Below the pieces are notes generated by a model. It was not told the origin of the DNA and did no database searches. It saw only the letters and a program-made list of their open reading frames with translations. Below, one piece after another: positions 15,543 through 24,700 of a stretch of 64,000 nt of DNA. A program made the position numbers and the translations under genes. Every line of letters begins with the position of its first letter. Position 1 is the stretch's first letter. The stretch comes from Bacteroidaceae bacterium (GTDB lineage: Bacteria; Bacteroidota; Bacteroidia; Bacteroidales; Bacteroidaceae): the NCBI GenBank assembly GCA_900771425.1, contig CAAGNV010000051.1, positions 20,345 through 84,344 on the forward strand, read 5' to 3'.

Positions 15543-18176
15543 TTAGAATTCCTGTCCGAGCACGAAGTGGAACTGGCTGCCGCCGTATGATGAACTGCCG
15601 AACACCTTGTCGAAACCGTATGCCCAGTCGATACCCATCATTCCCACCATAGGGAGGAAGATGCGGACACCGGCTCCGGCTGAACGCTTCATTGCGAATG
15701 GATTGAACTTCTTGATGTCGCTCCATGCGTTACCACCTTCGAGGAATGCGAGTGCATAGATGTTGGTTGACGTCTCGAGCATGAGAGGGTAGCGAAGCTC
15801 AAGCGTCATGCGGGTATATGCGTAACCTTCGTTTCCGATGCTTGGAGTGAGTGCTCCGTTGTCGTAACCACGAAGTCCGATGGTCTCTGAATAGTAACTG
15901 GTAGAGTAGCCCGACATACCGTCACCTCCGACATAGAAGGTCTCGAACGGTGAACGCTTGTACTTGTTGTAGTGACCGAGGAATCCGGCATCCAGACGGG
16001 TCATGAGCACGAAACACTTCGTACCTTTCGAGAGTGGAGTGAAGAACTTGGAGTTGAACTTCCACTTGTGGTATTCAATCCAGCGATATTTCTTCTGAAG
16101 GTCGTGCTGGTAGTTGGCATCGGCATAACTGGTCGCCATGTTCTTGTAGTCAACTCCGTCGAAAAGTGAATATGGAGGCGTGGCTGATACTGACAGCGAT
16201 ATCTCGGAACCGCTTCGTGGATAGATAGGGCTGTTGGTTGAGCGGCGTGAGAGTTGCAGAGTGAGGTTGATGTTGTTACAGTTACCATTGCTGATGATGA
16301 AGTACTCCCAGTCTTTCAGCATATAGCGGGTGTAAGAGAGCTGTGCCATGAAACTGAAGTTGTTGTCAGGCCATGTGAGTCGCTTACCCCAACCGATAGA
16401 GAGTCCGAACAACTGGATGTACTTGTCAGGATCATAGAATGACGAGTAATTATTATAGTATGAGTTGTTGTAGTTGCCATAACCGTAGAGCATAGAGTAG
16501 TAGCTGTTGTAGTACGAACTGTTGTAGTACGAACTGCTGATGTCGGTCTGGCGTGAATAGAATGCTGAGATTGACAGTTGGTTAGGACGCTTACGACCGA
16601 ACCAGTTGTCCATGAACGAAGCACTGATCTGGTGATAGTAGCTACCGTTGGACGAACCGCTGATTTCGAACTGTTGACCGTCGCCCTGAGGTATGATGCC
16701 ACGGCGGTTCTTGCCGAATATGTTGCGCATTGAGAAGTTTGTGAACTTCAGTCCGACCTTACCGATGAGACCGGTCTGACCCCAACCGAGTGAGAGTTCA
16801 ACCTGGTCGGACGACTTTGGTACGAGTGCCACGCCTACATCGACTGTACTGCTTTCCGGGTGCTGTTCGATTTTTGGCACCGTACTTTGCTCAGGGTCGA
16901 AGTATGGCATCTGACCAATCTGCATGAATGTCTGCTTGAGTGCGTCCATGCTGAACAGGTCACCTGGCTTGATGTCCAATTCACGGCGTACAACTTCTTC
17001 ATATACACGGTCGTTGCCGTAGATGGTCACTTTGTTGATGCGGCCTTGCTGCCCTTCGGTGATACGGATTTCGAGGTCGATGGAGTCACCGTCAACTTCG
17101 ACTTCTACAGGATCGACATAACCGAATACGTAACCTTGGTTATAGAGCTGGTTGAATACTGCGTCGTCATCGCTTCTGAGGCGCTTTTCTATGAGTACGC
17201 TGTTGTAGATGTCGCCGCTCTTCATTCCAAGCAACGTGTTGAGCGCTTCACTGCTAAACAATGTGTTACCTACCCAACTGACATCGCGCAGATAATACTT
17301 CTGACCTTCGTCAATGTTGATATAGACATCAACGAGGTTGTTGCCGAGATCGACCACGCTGTCGGATGTAATCAATGCGTCGCGGTAACCGAGTTCGTTA
17401 TACTTCTCGATAACTCGTTTCTTGTCGTCGTTGTACTTGTCATCAACGAATTTCTTCGCTTTGAACAGACTCTTGAAACCTTTCTCGTTGGTCTTCTTCA
17501 ACAGACCGCCTGAGAAGAATCCACCCATGAACTTCTTGCGTGGAATGGCATTGTTACCTGTTATATATATGTGGTTTACCTTGACTTTCTCATGTTTGTC
17601 GATGTTGACATCTACAATGAGCTGGCCGTTGTTGGCAATGTCGTCGCGTTGCAGAATCTCAACGTCGGCGTTCTTGAAGCCTTTCTCGTCGTAGTATCTC
17701 TTGATGAGGCGCTTTGCACGGTCAATCTTGTTAGGTGTCATCTGCGTACCTTTCACCAGACCCATCTTTTCCTTGAGGTCGTCCACTTCGGTCTTCTTCA
17801 CTCCGTTGATGTTGATTTCTGAAATCTTGGGACGTGTGGCAAGTGTGATGCGGAGGAACACGCTGTCGTCTCGTATCTCGTCGGCTTCGATTCGTACGTC
17901 TGAGAACAGTCCGTGCTTCCAATAACGCTTCACGGCATCGGATATCTCTGTGCCTGGTACCATCACGACATCACCCACGTTGAGTCCGGAAATGCCTATC
18001 AGTACGTAATCTTCAAATTCCTTGACGCCTTCGACCTTGATGCCGCCGATGATGAGTTTGCGAGGCTGACCGTAGATTACGGTTGGCTTGGTGTCCTGTG
18101 CGTATATGTTGGTGAGGCTTGTAAACTGTAACAAGCCTACAAGCATGAATACAATGCTATATATTTTTTTCTTCAT
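15543..18176 (-). CDS. bamA: Outer membrane protein assembly factor BamA
   Basis: An 877-residue Omp85 protein, the core of the machine that inserts beta-barrels in the outer membrane. A signal peptide precedes about five POTRA domains (roughly 35-440, each with recurring KVTIYGN / ISEININGV-type strands). The C-terminal barrel contains the conserved GGDGMSGYST, GLRGYDNG and GWGQTG elements and ends in HFVLGQEF. Odd: residues of about 544-580 form a Tyr/Asn/Ser-rich low-complexity loop (repeated SSYYN and YNNSYYN) inside the barrel. It sits between uppS and two skp-like genes. Confidence 0.97.
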   Translation of the reverse strand: MKKKIYSIVFMLVGLLQFTSLTNIYAQDTKPTVIYGQPRKLIIGGIKVEGVKEFEDYVLIGISGLNVGDVVMVPGTEISDAVKRYWKHGLFSDVRIEADEIRDDSVFLRITLATRPKISEININGVKKTEVDDLKEKMGLVKGTQMTPNKIDRAKRLIKRYYDEKGFKNADVEILQRDDIANNGQLIVDVNIDKHEKVKVNHIYITGNNAIPRKKFMGGFFSGGLLKKTNEKGFKSLFKAKKFVDDKYNDDKKRVIEKYNELGYRDALITSDSVVDLGNNLVDVYINIDEGQKYYLRDVSWVGNTLFSSEALNTLLGMKSGDIYNSVLIEKRLRSDDDAVFNQLYNQGYVFGYVDPVEVEVDGDSIDLEIRITEGQQGRINKVTIYGNDRVYEEVVRRELDIKPGDLFSMDALKQTFMQIGQMPYFDPEQSTVPKIEQHPESSTVDVGVALVPKSSDQVELSLGWGQTGLIGKVGLKFTNFSMRNIFGKNRRGIIPQGDGQQFEISGSSNGSYYHQISASFMDNWFGRKRPNQLSISAFYSRQTDISSSYYNSSYYNSYYSMLYGYGNYNNSYYNNYSSFYDPDKYIQLFGLSIGWGKRLTWPDNNFSFMAQLSYTRYMLKDWEYFIISNGNCNNINLTLQLSRRSTNSPIYPRSGSEISLSVSATPPYSLFDGVDYKNMATSYADANYQHDLQKKYRWIEYHKWKFNSKFFTPLSKGTKCFVLMTRLDAGFLGHYNKYKRSPFETFYVGGDGMSGYSTSYYSETIGLRGYDNGALTPSIGNEGYAYTRMTLELRYPLMLETSTNIYALAFLEGGNAWSDIKKFNPFAMKRSAGAGVRIFLPMVGMMGIDWAYGFDKVFGSSSYGGSQFHFVLGQEF

Positions 18177-18236
18177 AATCTAATTGTTACTGTCGGTGCT
18201 ATCGGCTGTTGTACTGTCGAACAATCAATCCCTGCA

Positions 18237-18977
18237 TCACTTGTTACTCTTTACTTGTTCGCCTGTCTTGCCGAATCTACGCTGGCGACTCTGATAGTCA
18301 ACTATGGCCTTGTACAGTTGTTCTTCGTCGAACTCAGGCCAATAGACGTCGGTGAAGTAGAGTTCGGAGTATGCGCTCTGCCAAAGCAGGTAGTTGCTCA
18401 GACGCTGCTCGCCTCCGGTACGTATCATCAGTTCGGGGTCTGGCATGAAGTTGGTCTCCAGATGTTCGTTGATGACTTGCTCGTTGATGTCGCTGCTCTT
18501 CAGTTTTCCTTGTTCTACCTCTGCGGCGATGTCCTGCAAGGCCTTGGTGATTTCCCATTTTGAGGAGTAACTGAGTGCTACTACCATGCACGTGCCGGTG
18601 TTCTTTGCCGTATGCTCGGCGAGTCCCTTGACTGCTTCCTGAACGATGGTCGGTAGCCGCTTTGTGTCGCCGATGACGCGGAAACGGCAGTTGTTCTGTA
18701 TGAACGTGTCTTCGTCAAGGTGCTGTAGCAACAATGCCATGAGTGCTGATATCTCGTCGGCTGGGCGTTTCCAGTTCTCTGTCGAGAATGTGTATAAAGT
18801 GAGGTAGTCGATGCCGAGTCTTGTGGCACATTCCATGATGGTGTGTACCTGCTGGGCTCCCTGTGCGTGGCCGAAGGTGCGTTCTTTGCCTTGTTGCTGT
18901 GCCCAGCGTCCGTTGCCGTCCATGATGATGGCAATGTGACGTGGCAGTCGGTTCATGTCAACTTGTTCTTTATACAT
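18237..18977 (-). CDS. uppS: Isoprenyl transferase (undecaprenyl diphosphate synthase)
   Basis: A 246-residue cis-prenyltransferase that makes the C55 lipid carrier for peptidoglycan and polysaccharide. It has the signature HIAIIMDGNGRWA with the catalytic Asp, followed by GHAQGA, the TLYTFSTENWKRP block and the C-terminal DPELMIRTGGEQRLSNYLLW and LYFTDVYWPEF motifs. An ATG seven codons further in would also work. It is 60 nt before bamA, as in many Bacteroidetes. Confidence 0.97.
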   Translation of the reverse strand: MYKEQVDMNRLPRHIAIIMDGNGRWAQQQGKERTFGHAQGAQQVHTIMECATRLGIDYLTLYTFSTENWKRPADEISALMALLLQHLDEDTFIQNNCRFRVIGDTKRLPTIVQEAVKGLAEHTAKNTGTCMVVALSYSSKWEITKALQDIAAEVEQGKLKSSDINEQVINEHLETNFMPDPELMIRTGGEQRLSNYLLWQSAYSELYFTDVYWPEFDEEQLYKAIVDYQSRQRRFGKTGEQVKSNK

Positions 18978-18994
18978 ATTGTGTATTTGATTTT

Positions 18995-19693
18995 TCAGTC
19001 GTTATTGCATTTACGGTATTTCGGACAGATGTCGTATGACACGTATAACATCGTTGTGATGTATGAGTCCTTGTTCTTGAGGAAACCGCTCTTGATGTTG
19101 TATGGGTCGCTGATGCCGTCGAGTTCGTCGGTCATGCTGAAGTGTATTGCCCAGTCGAAGCCTACGTTCAGTCGGTCCCTGAGCTTGTACTTTACTCCGC
19201 AGCCGAATGGTATGTTGGCAGAGAAGGTGCTGTTGCCGTATGTGAATCCGAATCCGAGTGCTATGTATGGCGTGAGTCGGTGTGTGCCCTTGTAACTGCG
19301 TCCTGTGCCGTAGCCCCAGAAGTTGAGTTCATACATGCCGCTGCAGTCCACGAGCGTATTGTCGAATTTCCACTCTTGTCCTTCGATGTCAGGGAACTTG
19401 TTGCCGGTGTTCATGGCGTCGCCGCTTACTTTGGTGAACATGAGGTCGCCTTTCAGTGCCATGCGTGGGTTGATGTTCCATCTGCCGAGCAACGATACTC
19501 CTAATTCGTTATGTTTGTATGGGTGTGAATAGTCGGCATCGCCCATGTATGAACCGAGTCCGAGCATTCCGCCCACTTCGTATTTGTATTCCAACTCCTG
19601 CGCACTGGCTGTCGCTGCCTTGACCATGAGCATGATAAGGAGCGTGAGCAAGTATGTCGGCCTGTGTCTGTACATATCCGTGGAGTTGGTCAT
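18995..19693 (-). CDS. DUF6089 family outer-membrane beta-barrel protein
   Basis: A 232-residue exported protein (signal peptide ending ATASAQ) with an eight-strand-like barrel pattern: YEVGGMLGLGSYMGD, NELGVSLLGRWNINPRMALKG, LTPYIALGFGFTYG and VKYKLRDRLNVGFDW. It ends in a short Cys-containing tail. DUF6089 proteins typically sit upstream of uppS-bamA in Bacteroidales, as here, which suggests a role in envelope assembly. The precise function is unknown. Confidence 0.8.
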   Translation of the reverse strand: MTNSTDMYRHRPTYLLTLLIMLMVKAATASAQELEYKYEVGGMLGLGSYMGDADYSHPYKHNELGVSLLGRWNINPRMALKGDLMFTKVSGDAMNTGNKFPDIEGQEWKFDNTLVDCSGMYELNFWGYGTGRSYKGTHRLTPYIALGFGFTYGNSTFSANIPFGCGVKYKLRDRLNVGFDWAIHFSMTDELDGISDPYNIKSGFLKNKDSYITTMLYVSYDICPKYRKCNND

Positions 19694-19705
19694 TTAGTGG
19701 TTTTC

Positions 19706-21031
19706 TTATTTGAGTGTGCCTTTCCACACTTTTGCCGGTGTACCGCTTTGTAGCATCCACACGTTGTTGCCCATGACTGTTATGGATGTTGGTGCTGATG
19801 CTTCCATCTCGCTTGGTACAAATGCGTATGTGGTCATCTGGTGCCATGTGATACCGTTGTCGTCAGAGGCGAAGAACTGGTGTGTTCCCTTCCCATAGTC
19901 AGCAACGTATGCGATGCTCTGACCGTTTATGCGCATGAGTTTCACATAGTCGCCGTGTGGCAGTGGATATGAGTTGTCGGTGGTGACTTGTATGTAGTTC
20001 CACTGTTGGTCGCTCGACTTGTCGGCAGATGATATTTTATACCATACAACGGCTCCGTCGGCATAGCTTGGTGTGGTGCCTGCCATGATTACGTTGTTGA
20101 TGGTGCTGTTTGTCTTGGTCGAGTATGCGATGCTGCTGATGTTGGCTTCTGGCAGCATGTTGATGTCGGATGTCCCGTTGATGGTCCATGTACTGAGGTC
20201 GGTGCTGCTCAGTATCTTGCCGTCGCGAAGTATGTAGATGTAGTCTGCGTCGGCCGCAAGCATACGGTCGGCTGTGGCTGATGTAGATGTCCAGTCAGTG
20301 GCATTGGCTGACGTGAATATCTGCTTGTTGCTGTCGATGGCATAGAATGCATCATGGAACTGTGTGATATTGTCGATGTCTATCTCTGCCTTGGCTGTGT
20401 CTGAAGTCCATGTCGTTCCGTTGCTTGAAGTAGAGACGATGACTTTGCCGTCTTCGTTCTTGGCGAATACGTAGAGTTGGCTGTCGTTGCTGAAAAGGCG
20501 GTGTGTGCCGTTGATGCTGAGGTCTTGCTGTGGAAGTGTTTCCCACATGAGCGAATCGACGTCGTTTTCGTTCTTGTTGATGCTGACGACATAGCGCTTT
20601 GAACTGATGCCGTCGCTGGCTACTGCGAGCAGTTCAACTGGGTTGGTGAAGTCGATGGAGTCCTTGCCGCTTGTCAGGTAGTAGTATGCGTTGTCAAGAA
20701 GTACGTAAACCTGGCCGTAAGACGAGAAGTTCGGGACGACGTGTGTCAGGTCGGTCCAGTGTGGCAGTGAGTCTATCGATGTGATTCTGCCTGATGTCTG
20801 GTCGATATTGAACTTGACTTCGCTGCCGCTGATGGTCAGGTAGTATGTGCTGTCGTTGCCTGCATGGTTGACGGTGTTGATGCCGCTCTTGATGTCGTTC
20901 ACCGAGAATGTCATTATTGCACATTCTGGTGTCTTGATTGTTTCCTCTTCGTCGCCGAGGCATGATGTAACGGTCAGCGCAGCACTCATGACGAGTACTG
21001 CCAGGATTATATGTTTCATTATATGTTTCAT
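19706..21031 (-). CDS. DUF6242 family lipoprotein
   Basis: A 441-residue lipoprotein. From the ATG at 21031 it begins MKHIMKHIILAVLVMSAALTVTSC with lipobox VTSC (Cys24). The rest alternates short beta-strands with Asp-rich turns and contains several WxSxxAxxDW-type repeats (TTWTSDTAKAEID, TDWTSTSATADRM, STWTINGTSDINM), consistent with a beta-propeller as reported for DUF6242. It heads the operon into DUF6089-uppS-bamA-ompH-ompH with only 12 nt to the next gene. The first codons are duplicated (MKHI twice), so the ATG at 21019 is an alternative start. Function unknown. Confidence 0.8.
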   Translation of the reverse strand: MKHIMKHIILAVLVMSAALTVTSCLGDEEETIKTPECAIMTFSVNDIKSGINTVNHAGNDSTYYLTISGSEVKFNIDQTSGRITSIDSLPHWTDLTHVVPNFSSYGQVYVLLDNAYYYLTSGKDSIDFTNPVELLAVASDGISSKRYVVSINKNENDVDSLMWETLPQQDLSINGTHRLFSNDSQLYVFAKNEDGKVIVSTSSNGTTWTSDTAKAEIDIDNITQFHDAFYAIDSNKQIFTSANATDWTSTSATADRMLAADADYIYILRDGKILSSTDLSTWTINGTSDINMLPEANISSIAYSTKTNSTINNVIMAGTTPSYADGAVVWYKISSADKSSDQQWNYIQVTTDNSYPLPHGDYVKLMRINGQSIAYVADYGKGTHQFFASDDNGITWHQMTTYAFVPSEMEASAPTSITVMGNNVWMLQSGTPAKVWKGTLK

Positions 21032-21109
21032 TGTTTGAGATATTGTTTTTTTGCGTTGCCAGTCCGTCAACTGACATGTGCGGACTATGCATGATACATA
21101 AATAACGTG

Positions 21110-21117
21110 CAAAAATA
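21110..21117 (-). promoter_or_regulatory. -7 box for the DUF6242-uppS-bamA operon
   Basis: TATTTTTG followed by CA on the minus strand, about 78 nt before the ATG. The -33 element is weak. Confidence 0.6.
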
Positions 21118-21327
21118 CGAACTATTTTGCGATAGACGAACAATATCTGTCACTTTTAATGTTTTTTAGGGATTTTTTATGTTGTTTTAAGGCTATTTGC
21201 CTTTTTTTATAAGGTGTTGAGGACAACGGCGGTGGTGCCTGGCACGGTGGCTGATTGACGTCGGTGGACTGAAAAATAGGTGTTGTGGTGGTTACCGGAG
21301 TGCCATGCCGGCAGTAGTGTATAAATA

Positions 21328-21364
21328 CGACTGCCCGCATCCGATAGGAGGAAGCGGGCAGTCG
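21328..21364 (-). terminator. Terminator-like hairpin after the small barrel gene
   Basis: An 11-bp stem (CGACTGCCCGC / GCGGGCAGTCG), 32 nt after the stop. On the minus strand it is followed only by TATTTATA, so termination may be weak. Confidence 0.6.
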
Positions 21365-21396
21365 GTTATTGTGTTTCTGTGGGTCGGCAGTAGTGA

Positions 21397-21879
21397 TTAG
21401 AAATAGATGCCGATTCCGCATTTCAGACCAAATTCGCTCTTGTGAGAGAAGTCGGTGAGGCTGAGGTCGAAATATACTGATGGCTCTACCGTGATGTATC
21501 GGTTGAGGAAGTAGCAGTAGCCAACTTCTGGAGTGACTTGCAGGTCGTTGTTGCTGTTGAAGAGGTGGCGGTACTTGAGTCCTGCTGCGAGGAACAGGCC
21601 GTTCTGCTCGATGTAGTAGCGTCCTTTTGCCCCGAGTACAAATTCGTTGAGGTTGCCGTTAGATGTATTCACGCCTACTTCTCCGAGTACCATAAGGTCG
21701 CGCTCGACGAAATATCCGGCATTGCCGTTAAGTCCGAAGGCAAAATCCTTCATGTCGCTGAATGAGAGGTTGAGGCCTGTAAGCGAAGCACCTACGTACT
21801 TCTTTCCTTTTTCAAACTGTGCTGATGCGCTCTGGATCATTGCCAGTGCGAGCACGAGTGTCAATAATACTTTTTTCAT
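21397..21879 (-). CDS. Small outer-membrane beta-barrel protein
   Basis: A 160-residue protein with signal peptide MKKVLLTLVLALAMIQSASAQ and about eight amphipathic strands (KKYVGASLTGLNLSF, FVLGAKGRYYIEQNG, LFLAAGLKYRHLF). It ends FGLKCGIGIYF with a C-terminal Phe. It fits the OmpA-like/OmpX-like porin-family barrels (outer membrane beta-barrel domain). It is the last gene of the purU-HAD-small membrane protein run. Function unknown. Confidence 0.8.
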   Translation of the reverse strand: MKKVLLTLVLALAMIQSASAQFEKGKKYVGASLTGLNLSFSDMKDFAFGLNGNAGYFVERDLMVLGEVGVNTSNGNLNEFVLGAKGRYYIEQNGLFLAAGLKYRHLFNSNNDLQVTPEVGYCYFLNRYITVEPSVYFDLSLTDFSHKSEFGLKCGIGIYF

Positions 21880-21916
21880 AAGTTTAGGTTTTTTGTGGGT
21901 TTTAGTTGTATGACAA

Positions 21917-22123
21917 TTAAGTTGTTTCTTTGTCTTCGGATTCGCGTTTGTGAGCCAATTTCTGTTTCTTCCTGAGTGACCAGAAGAGTCCTGCCACGAT
22001 GACGGTGAACACTCCCATATTTGGCAAGTTGTGCATCCATGAGTTGTACTCTATGCCGTCGTATATGTAAACTGCTGCTCCTGCCAAGAACAGTAGGGCG
22101 GGCAACCAGGTTGATTTCTTCAT
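21917..22123 (-). CDS. Small two-helix membrane protein
   Basis: A 68-residue protein with two hydrophobic helices (LPALLFLAGAAVYIY and MGVFTVIVAGLFWSL) separated by a short loop and followed by a very basic and acidic tail (RKKQKLAHKRESEDKETT). I do not recognise the family. It lies between the HAD phosphatase and the small barrel with 17- and 37-nt spacers, so it is probably co-transcribed. Confidence 0.7.
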   Translation of the reverse strand: MKKSTWLPALLFLAGAAVYIYDGIEYNSWMHNLPNMGVFTVIVAGLFWSLRKKQKLAHKRESEDKETT

Positions 22124-22140
22124 TCTTGGGTTCTGTGATG

Positions 22141-22812
22141 TTATAGCGAATTGATTAATCGTGTGATGTTGTGGCTGAGTTCTGTCATTGAGTGGAAGAG
22201 TATGTCGGCTCCGCTTTCGAGGAGTGCCTCGTCGGGCAGTGGACCTGTGTTGACTGCAACTACGAAACAGCCTGCACCGTGTCCTGCCTGTACTCCTAAC
22301 GGCGCATTTTCGACGACTATGGCTTGGTCGGCTGTTACTCCTGCTTTTTTCAGTCCCATGAGGTACGGTTCAGGGTTTGGCTTGCCGTATTTCACGTCTT
22401 TGGCACATACCATCCAGTCGTGGTGAAACAGTCCTGGAAAGTTCTGTTCTATGCGCTCGAGCAGGCTTTGTTGTCCCGAACCGGTGACGATGATTGGGGT
22501 GATGCCGCACTGCCGTACTGCCTGTACTGCTTCGAGTGCTCCTACCATCCTTTCTGGTTTTGGAAATTCGTTGAAGTACTGGCTTTTACGTGCGTATATA
22601 CGTTTGCATTCTTCTTCGTCGGCGGGGCGGCCAAACTGTCGTTGTGTCACTATGTTGATGGTGCCGCTGCCTGTGCGTCCTTCGTGAATGAATGCTTCTG
22701 GTTCGGGTAGGTCAAGACCGAAGTCTGCCATGGCGCGGTGCCAACTTTTTGCGTGGTATGGCATGGAGTCGAACAACACTCCGTCCATGTCGAACATAAC
22801 GAGTTTCTTCAT
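22141..22812 (-). CDS. HAD family hydrolase (beta-phosphoglucomutase-like)
   Basis: A 223-residue HAD phosphatase with motif I FDMDGVLFDS (nucleophile Asp8, acid Asp10), a cap domain after it, motif II VTGSG, motif III Lys in KYGKPNPEPY and motif IV IVVENAPLGVQA. The subgroup resembles beta-phosphoglucomutases or sugar-phosphate phosphatases. The substrate cannot be assigned. Its ATG overlaps the TGA of purU by one base (TGATG), implying coupled translation. Confidence 0.9.
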   Translation of the reverse strand: MKKLVMFDMDGVLFDSMPYHAKSWHRAMADFGLDLPEPEAFIHEGRTGSGTINIVTQRQFGRPADEEECKRIYARKSQYFNEFPKPERMVGALEAVQAVRQCGITPIIVTGSGQQSLLERIEQNFPGLFHHDWMVCAKDVKYGKPNPEPYLMGLKKAGVTADQAIVVENAPLGVQAGHGAGCFVVAVNTGPLPDEALLESGADILFHSMTELSHNITRLINSL

Positions 22813-23678
22813 CAGCTGAATATTACTGTCTTGTTCTTGTATGTGAGTATCTTGCGCTCGATGTGCTTTGTCACGGCACGGCTGAGTACTATCTTCTCAA
22901 GGTCCTTGCCCTTGAGCTTGAGACTGTCGGGTGTGTCCTTGTGTGTTATGCGTACAACATCCTGCTCGATGATAGGTCCGGCGTCGAGTTCGGCAGTGAC
23001 GTAATGGCTTGTGGCTCCGATGATTTTCACACCGCGCTCGTATGCTTGGTCGTATGGTCGTGCTCCGATGAATGCCGGTAGGAACGAGTGGTGTATGTTG
23101 ATGATGTGGTTAGGATATGCTTCGATGAGCTTATCACTGAGTATCTGCATGTAACGTGCCAGAACGATGAATGTGATGTGCTCCTTCTCCATCAGTTCCA
23201 TTTCGGCGCGCTCCACCTCTTCCTTGTTCGAGTGATCCTTGTTGATTGACCACACGTAGTATGGTATGTCGAACTGCTCGGCAACGTATCGCAGGTCTTC
23301 GTGATTACTGATGATGCAAGGTATGTCGATGTTCCATTCGCCAGCCTTGTAGCGGGCCAGAATGTCATAGATGCAGTGATTCATTTTGCTGACAAACAAT
23401 GCCATGCGAGGCTTTACGTCGCTGTAGTAGATGTTGAAGTTCAGTTCGTAGCGCTCGCCGAACATGGTGTTGACGTACTCTTTGATCTTGTCGCGTGGAA
23501 TGAGGAAGTCGGTTAGTTCCCATTCTATGCGCATGAAGAGTCTACGCTCGATGTTGTCAACGTATTGGTCGAGGTAAACGATGTTGCCGCGGTTGTCGGT
23601 GATGAATTTTGTTATGTCTGTGATGATTCCCTGTCGGTCAGGGCAGTGTAGCAGGATGATTGCTGTCTCTTTTTGCAT
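22812..23678 (-). CDS. purU: Formyltetrahydrofolate deformylase
   Basis: A 288-residue enzyme that hydrolyses 10-formyl-THF to THF and formate, balancing one-carbon units and supplying formate for purine synthesis. An N-terminal ACT domain (IILLHCPDRQGIITDITKFI) precedes a formyltransferase domain with CIISNHEDL, LARYMQIL and the catalytic stretch INIHHSFLPAF...GATSHYVTAELDAGPII (Asn, His and Asp of the active site). It starts its own transcript. Confidence 0.96.
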   Translation of the reverse strand: MQKETAIILLHCPDRQGIITDITKFITDNRGNIVYLDQYVDNIERRLFMRIEWELTDFLIPRDKIKEYVNTMFGERYELNFNIYYSDVKPRMALFVSKMNHCIYDILARYKAGEWNIDIPCIISNHEDLRYVAEQFDIPYYVWSINKDHSNKEEVERAEMELMEKEHITFIVLARYMQILSDKLIEAYPNHIINIHHSFLPAFIGARPYDQAYERGVKIIGATSHYVTAELDAGPIIEQDVVRITHKDTPDSLKLKGKDLEKIVLSRAVTKHIERKILTYKNKTVIFS

Positions 23679-23698
23679 TTGTCTTGACGTTTTGGCTA

Positions 23699-23706
23699 CA
23701 AAGTTA
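23699..23706 (-). promoter_or_regulatory. -7 box of the purU operon
   Basis: TAACTTTG on the minus strand, 20 nt before the ATG. No clear -33 TTTG. Confidence 0.7.
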
Positions 23707-23895
23707 AGAAATAAATACGAATTATGAATTACTTAGTGCGAATAAATTGAAATAATAAGGAGTAGGTGATTGCTAAACTGTGATAAATGGTCGATTTGTG
23801 CATTGTGGGTGGCGAATGAAACGGTGTGTTTCGTTCGATTTGTGTGTTCCTTCGTACAAATTGAATGTGTGTCTGATGATTTTGAGGCAAAGCAG

Positions 23896-23926
23896 TTGGT
23901 CAGGTCAATTATTTTGCTTATGTTTG
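23896..23926 (+). promoter_or_regulatory. Promoter of the DUF3237 gene
   Basis: TTG (23896-23898), a 20-nt spacer and -7 box TATGTTTG (23919-23926) followed by CA, about 55 nt before the ATG. Confidence 0.65.
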
Positions 23927-23981
23927 CACTGGATTTTAAATACCTGCCGACCATTTTCAATCAATCAAATACATAAACGCT

Positions 23982-24491
23982 ATGAACAAGATTATTTCTT
24001 TGGCTGTCATGCTTTTCATGACACTGACTGCAAGCGCACAGTTTGGCGCGCCTGCACCACAGGACATCACTCCTAAGTTGGAATTCGTATTGGAACTCCG
24101 TGTGAATATCGACGGCGCATTCTCTGTCGGCGAGACTCCTCACGGCGGACGCACCATCATCCCTATCACTGGCGGTACGTTCGAGGGACCGAACATAAAA
24201 GGTACAATCCTTCCTGGCGGTGCTGACTATCAGATGGGTGGCAGCGTACAAGGCCGTACAGAGGTCGAGGCTATCTACTGCATCAAGACTGACGACGGCG
24301 TGAACATCCACATCCGCAACTGCGGACTTATCTACACTGGTCAGGGTGGTTTCTATTTCGTGACATCACCTAAGTTCGAGGCTCCGGTTGACAGTAAATA
24401 CGCATGGCTCAACAATGCCATCTACGTATGCAAGCCATCGTTCGGCGGTCAGAACGGCGCCCTCACACTCCGCGTGTGGAAGGTGATTTAA
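23982..24491 (+). CDS. DUF3237 (UPF0311) family exported protein
   Basis: A 169-residue protein with a signal peptide (MNKIISLAVMLFMTLTASAQ) and one DUF3237 barrel domain: LEFVLELRVNIDGAFSVGETPHGGRTIIPITGGTFEGPNIKG, then LPGGADYQ and VEAIYCIKTDDGVNIHIRN are typical blocks. The family is widespread, usually cytoplasmic, and of unknown function; an exported version is less common. It stands alone with its own promoter. Confidence 0.85.
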   Translation: MNKIISLAVMLFMTLTASAQFGAPAPQDITPKLEFVLELRVNIDGAFSVGETPHGGRTIIPITGGTFEGPNIKGTILPGGADYQMGGSVQGRTEVEAIYCIKTDDGVNIHIRNCGLIYTGQGGFYFVTSPKFEAPVDSKYAWLNNAIYVCKPSFGGQNGALTLRVWKVI

Positions 24492-24613
24492 TCGACAGAT
24501 AATCATGATTGCAGCCGTAGTCGTGCAACTTTTCCGACTTACGCTGCGTCTATATAAGTGTTAGGTAATTTCTGTTTGATTGACAGGATTAATTAATACT
24601 TCGAAGTGAATAG

Positions 24614-24643
24614 CGAAAGGCAGTCCGTGAGGGTTGCCTTTCG
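24614..24643 (+). terminator. Hairpin downstream of the DUF3237 gene
   Basis: A 9-bp stem CGAAAGGCA / TGCCTTTCG with a 12-nt loop, 122 nt past the stop. The T tail is poor, so it is only a candidate terminator. Confidence 0.45.
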
Positions 24644-24700
24644 TGTTGTACGGTCAATCCTGACAGTTCCTTTGCCTACTCATGTGCCCCCTTTCACCTA

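Larger units (their letters stand above)
21032..21396. other. Intergenic region
   Basis: It contains the operon promoter (21110-21117), a T/A-rich stretch and the terminator-like hairpin at 21328-21364. No supported gene. Confidence 0.6.
23679..23981. other. Divergent intergenic region (purU / DUF3237 gene)
   Basis: It holds promoters for both sides (23699-23706 minus, 23896-23926 plus). The roughly 190 nt between them carry no ORF or repeat that I can support. Confidence 0.6.
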
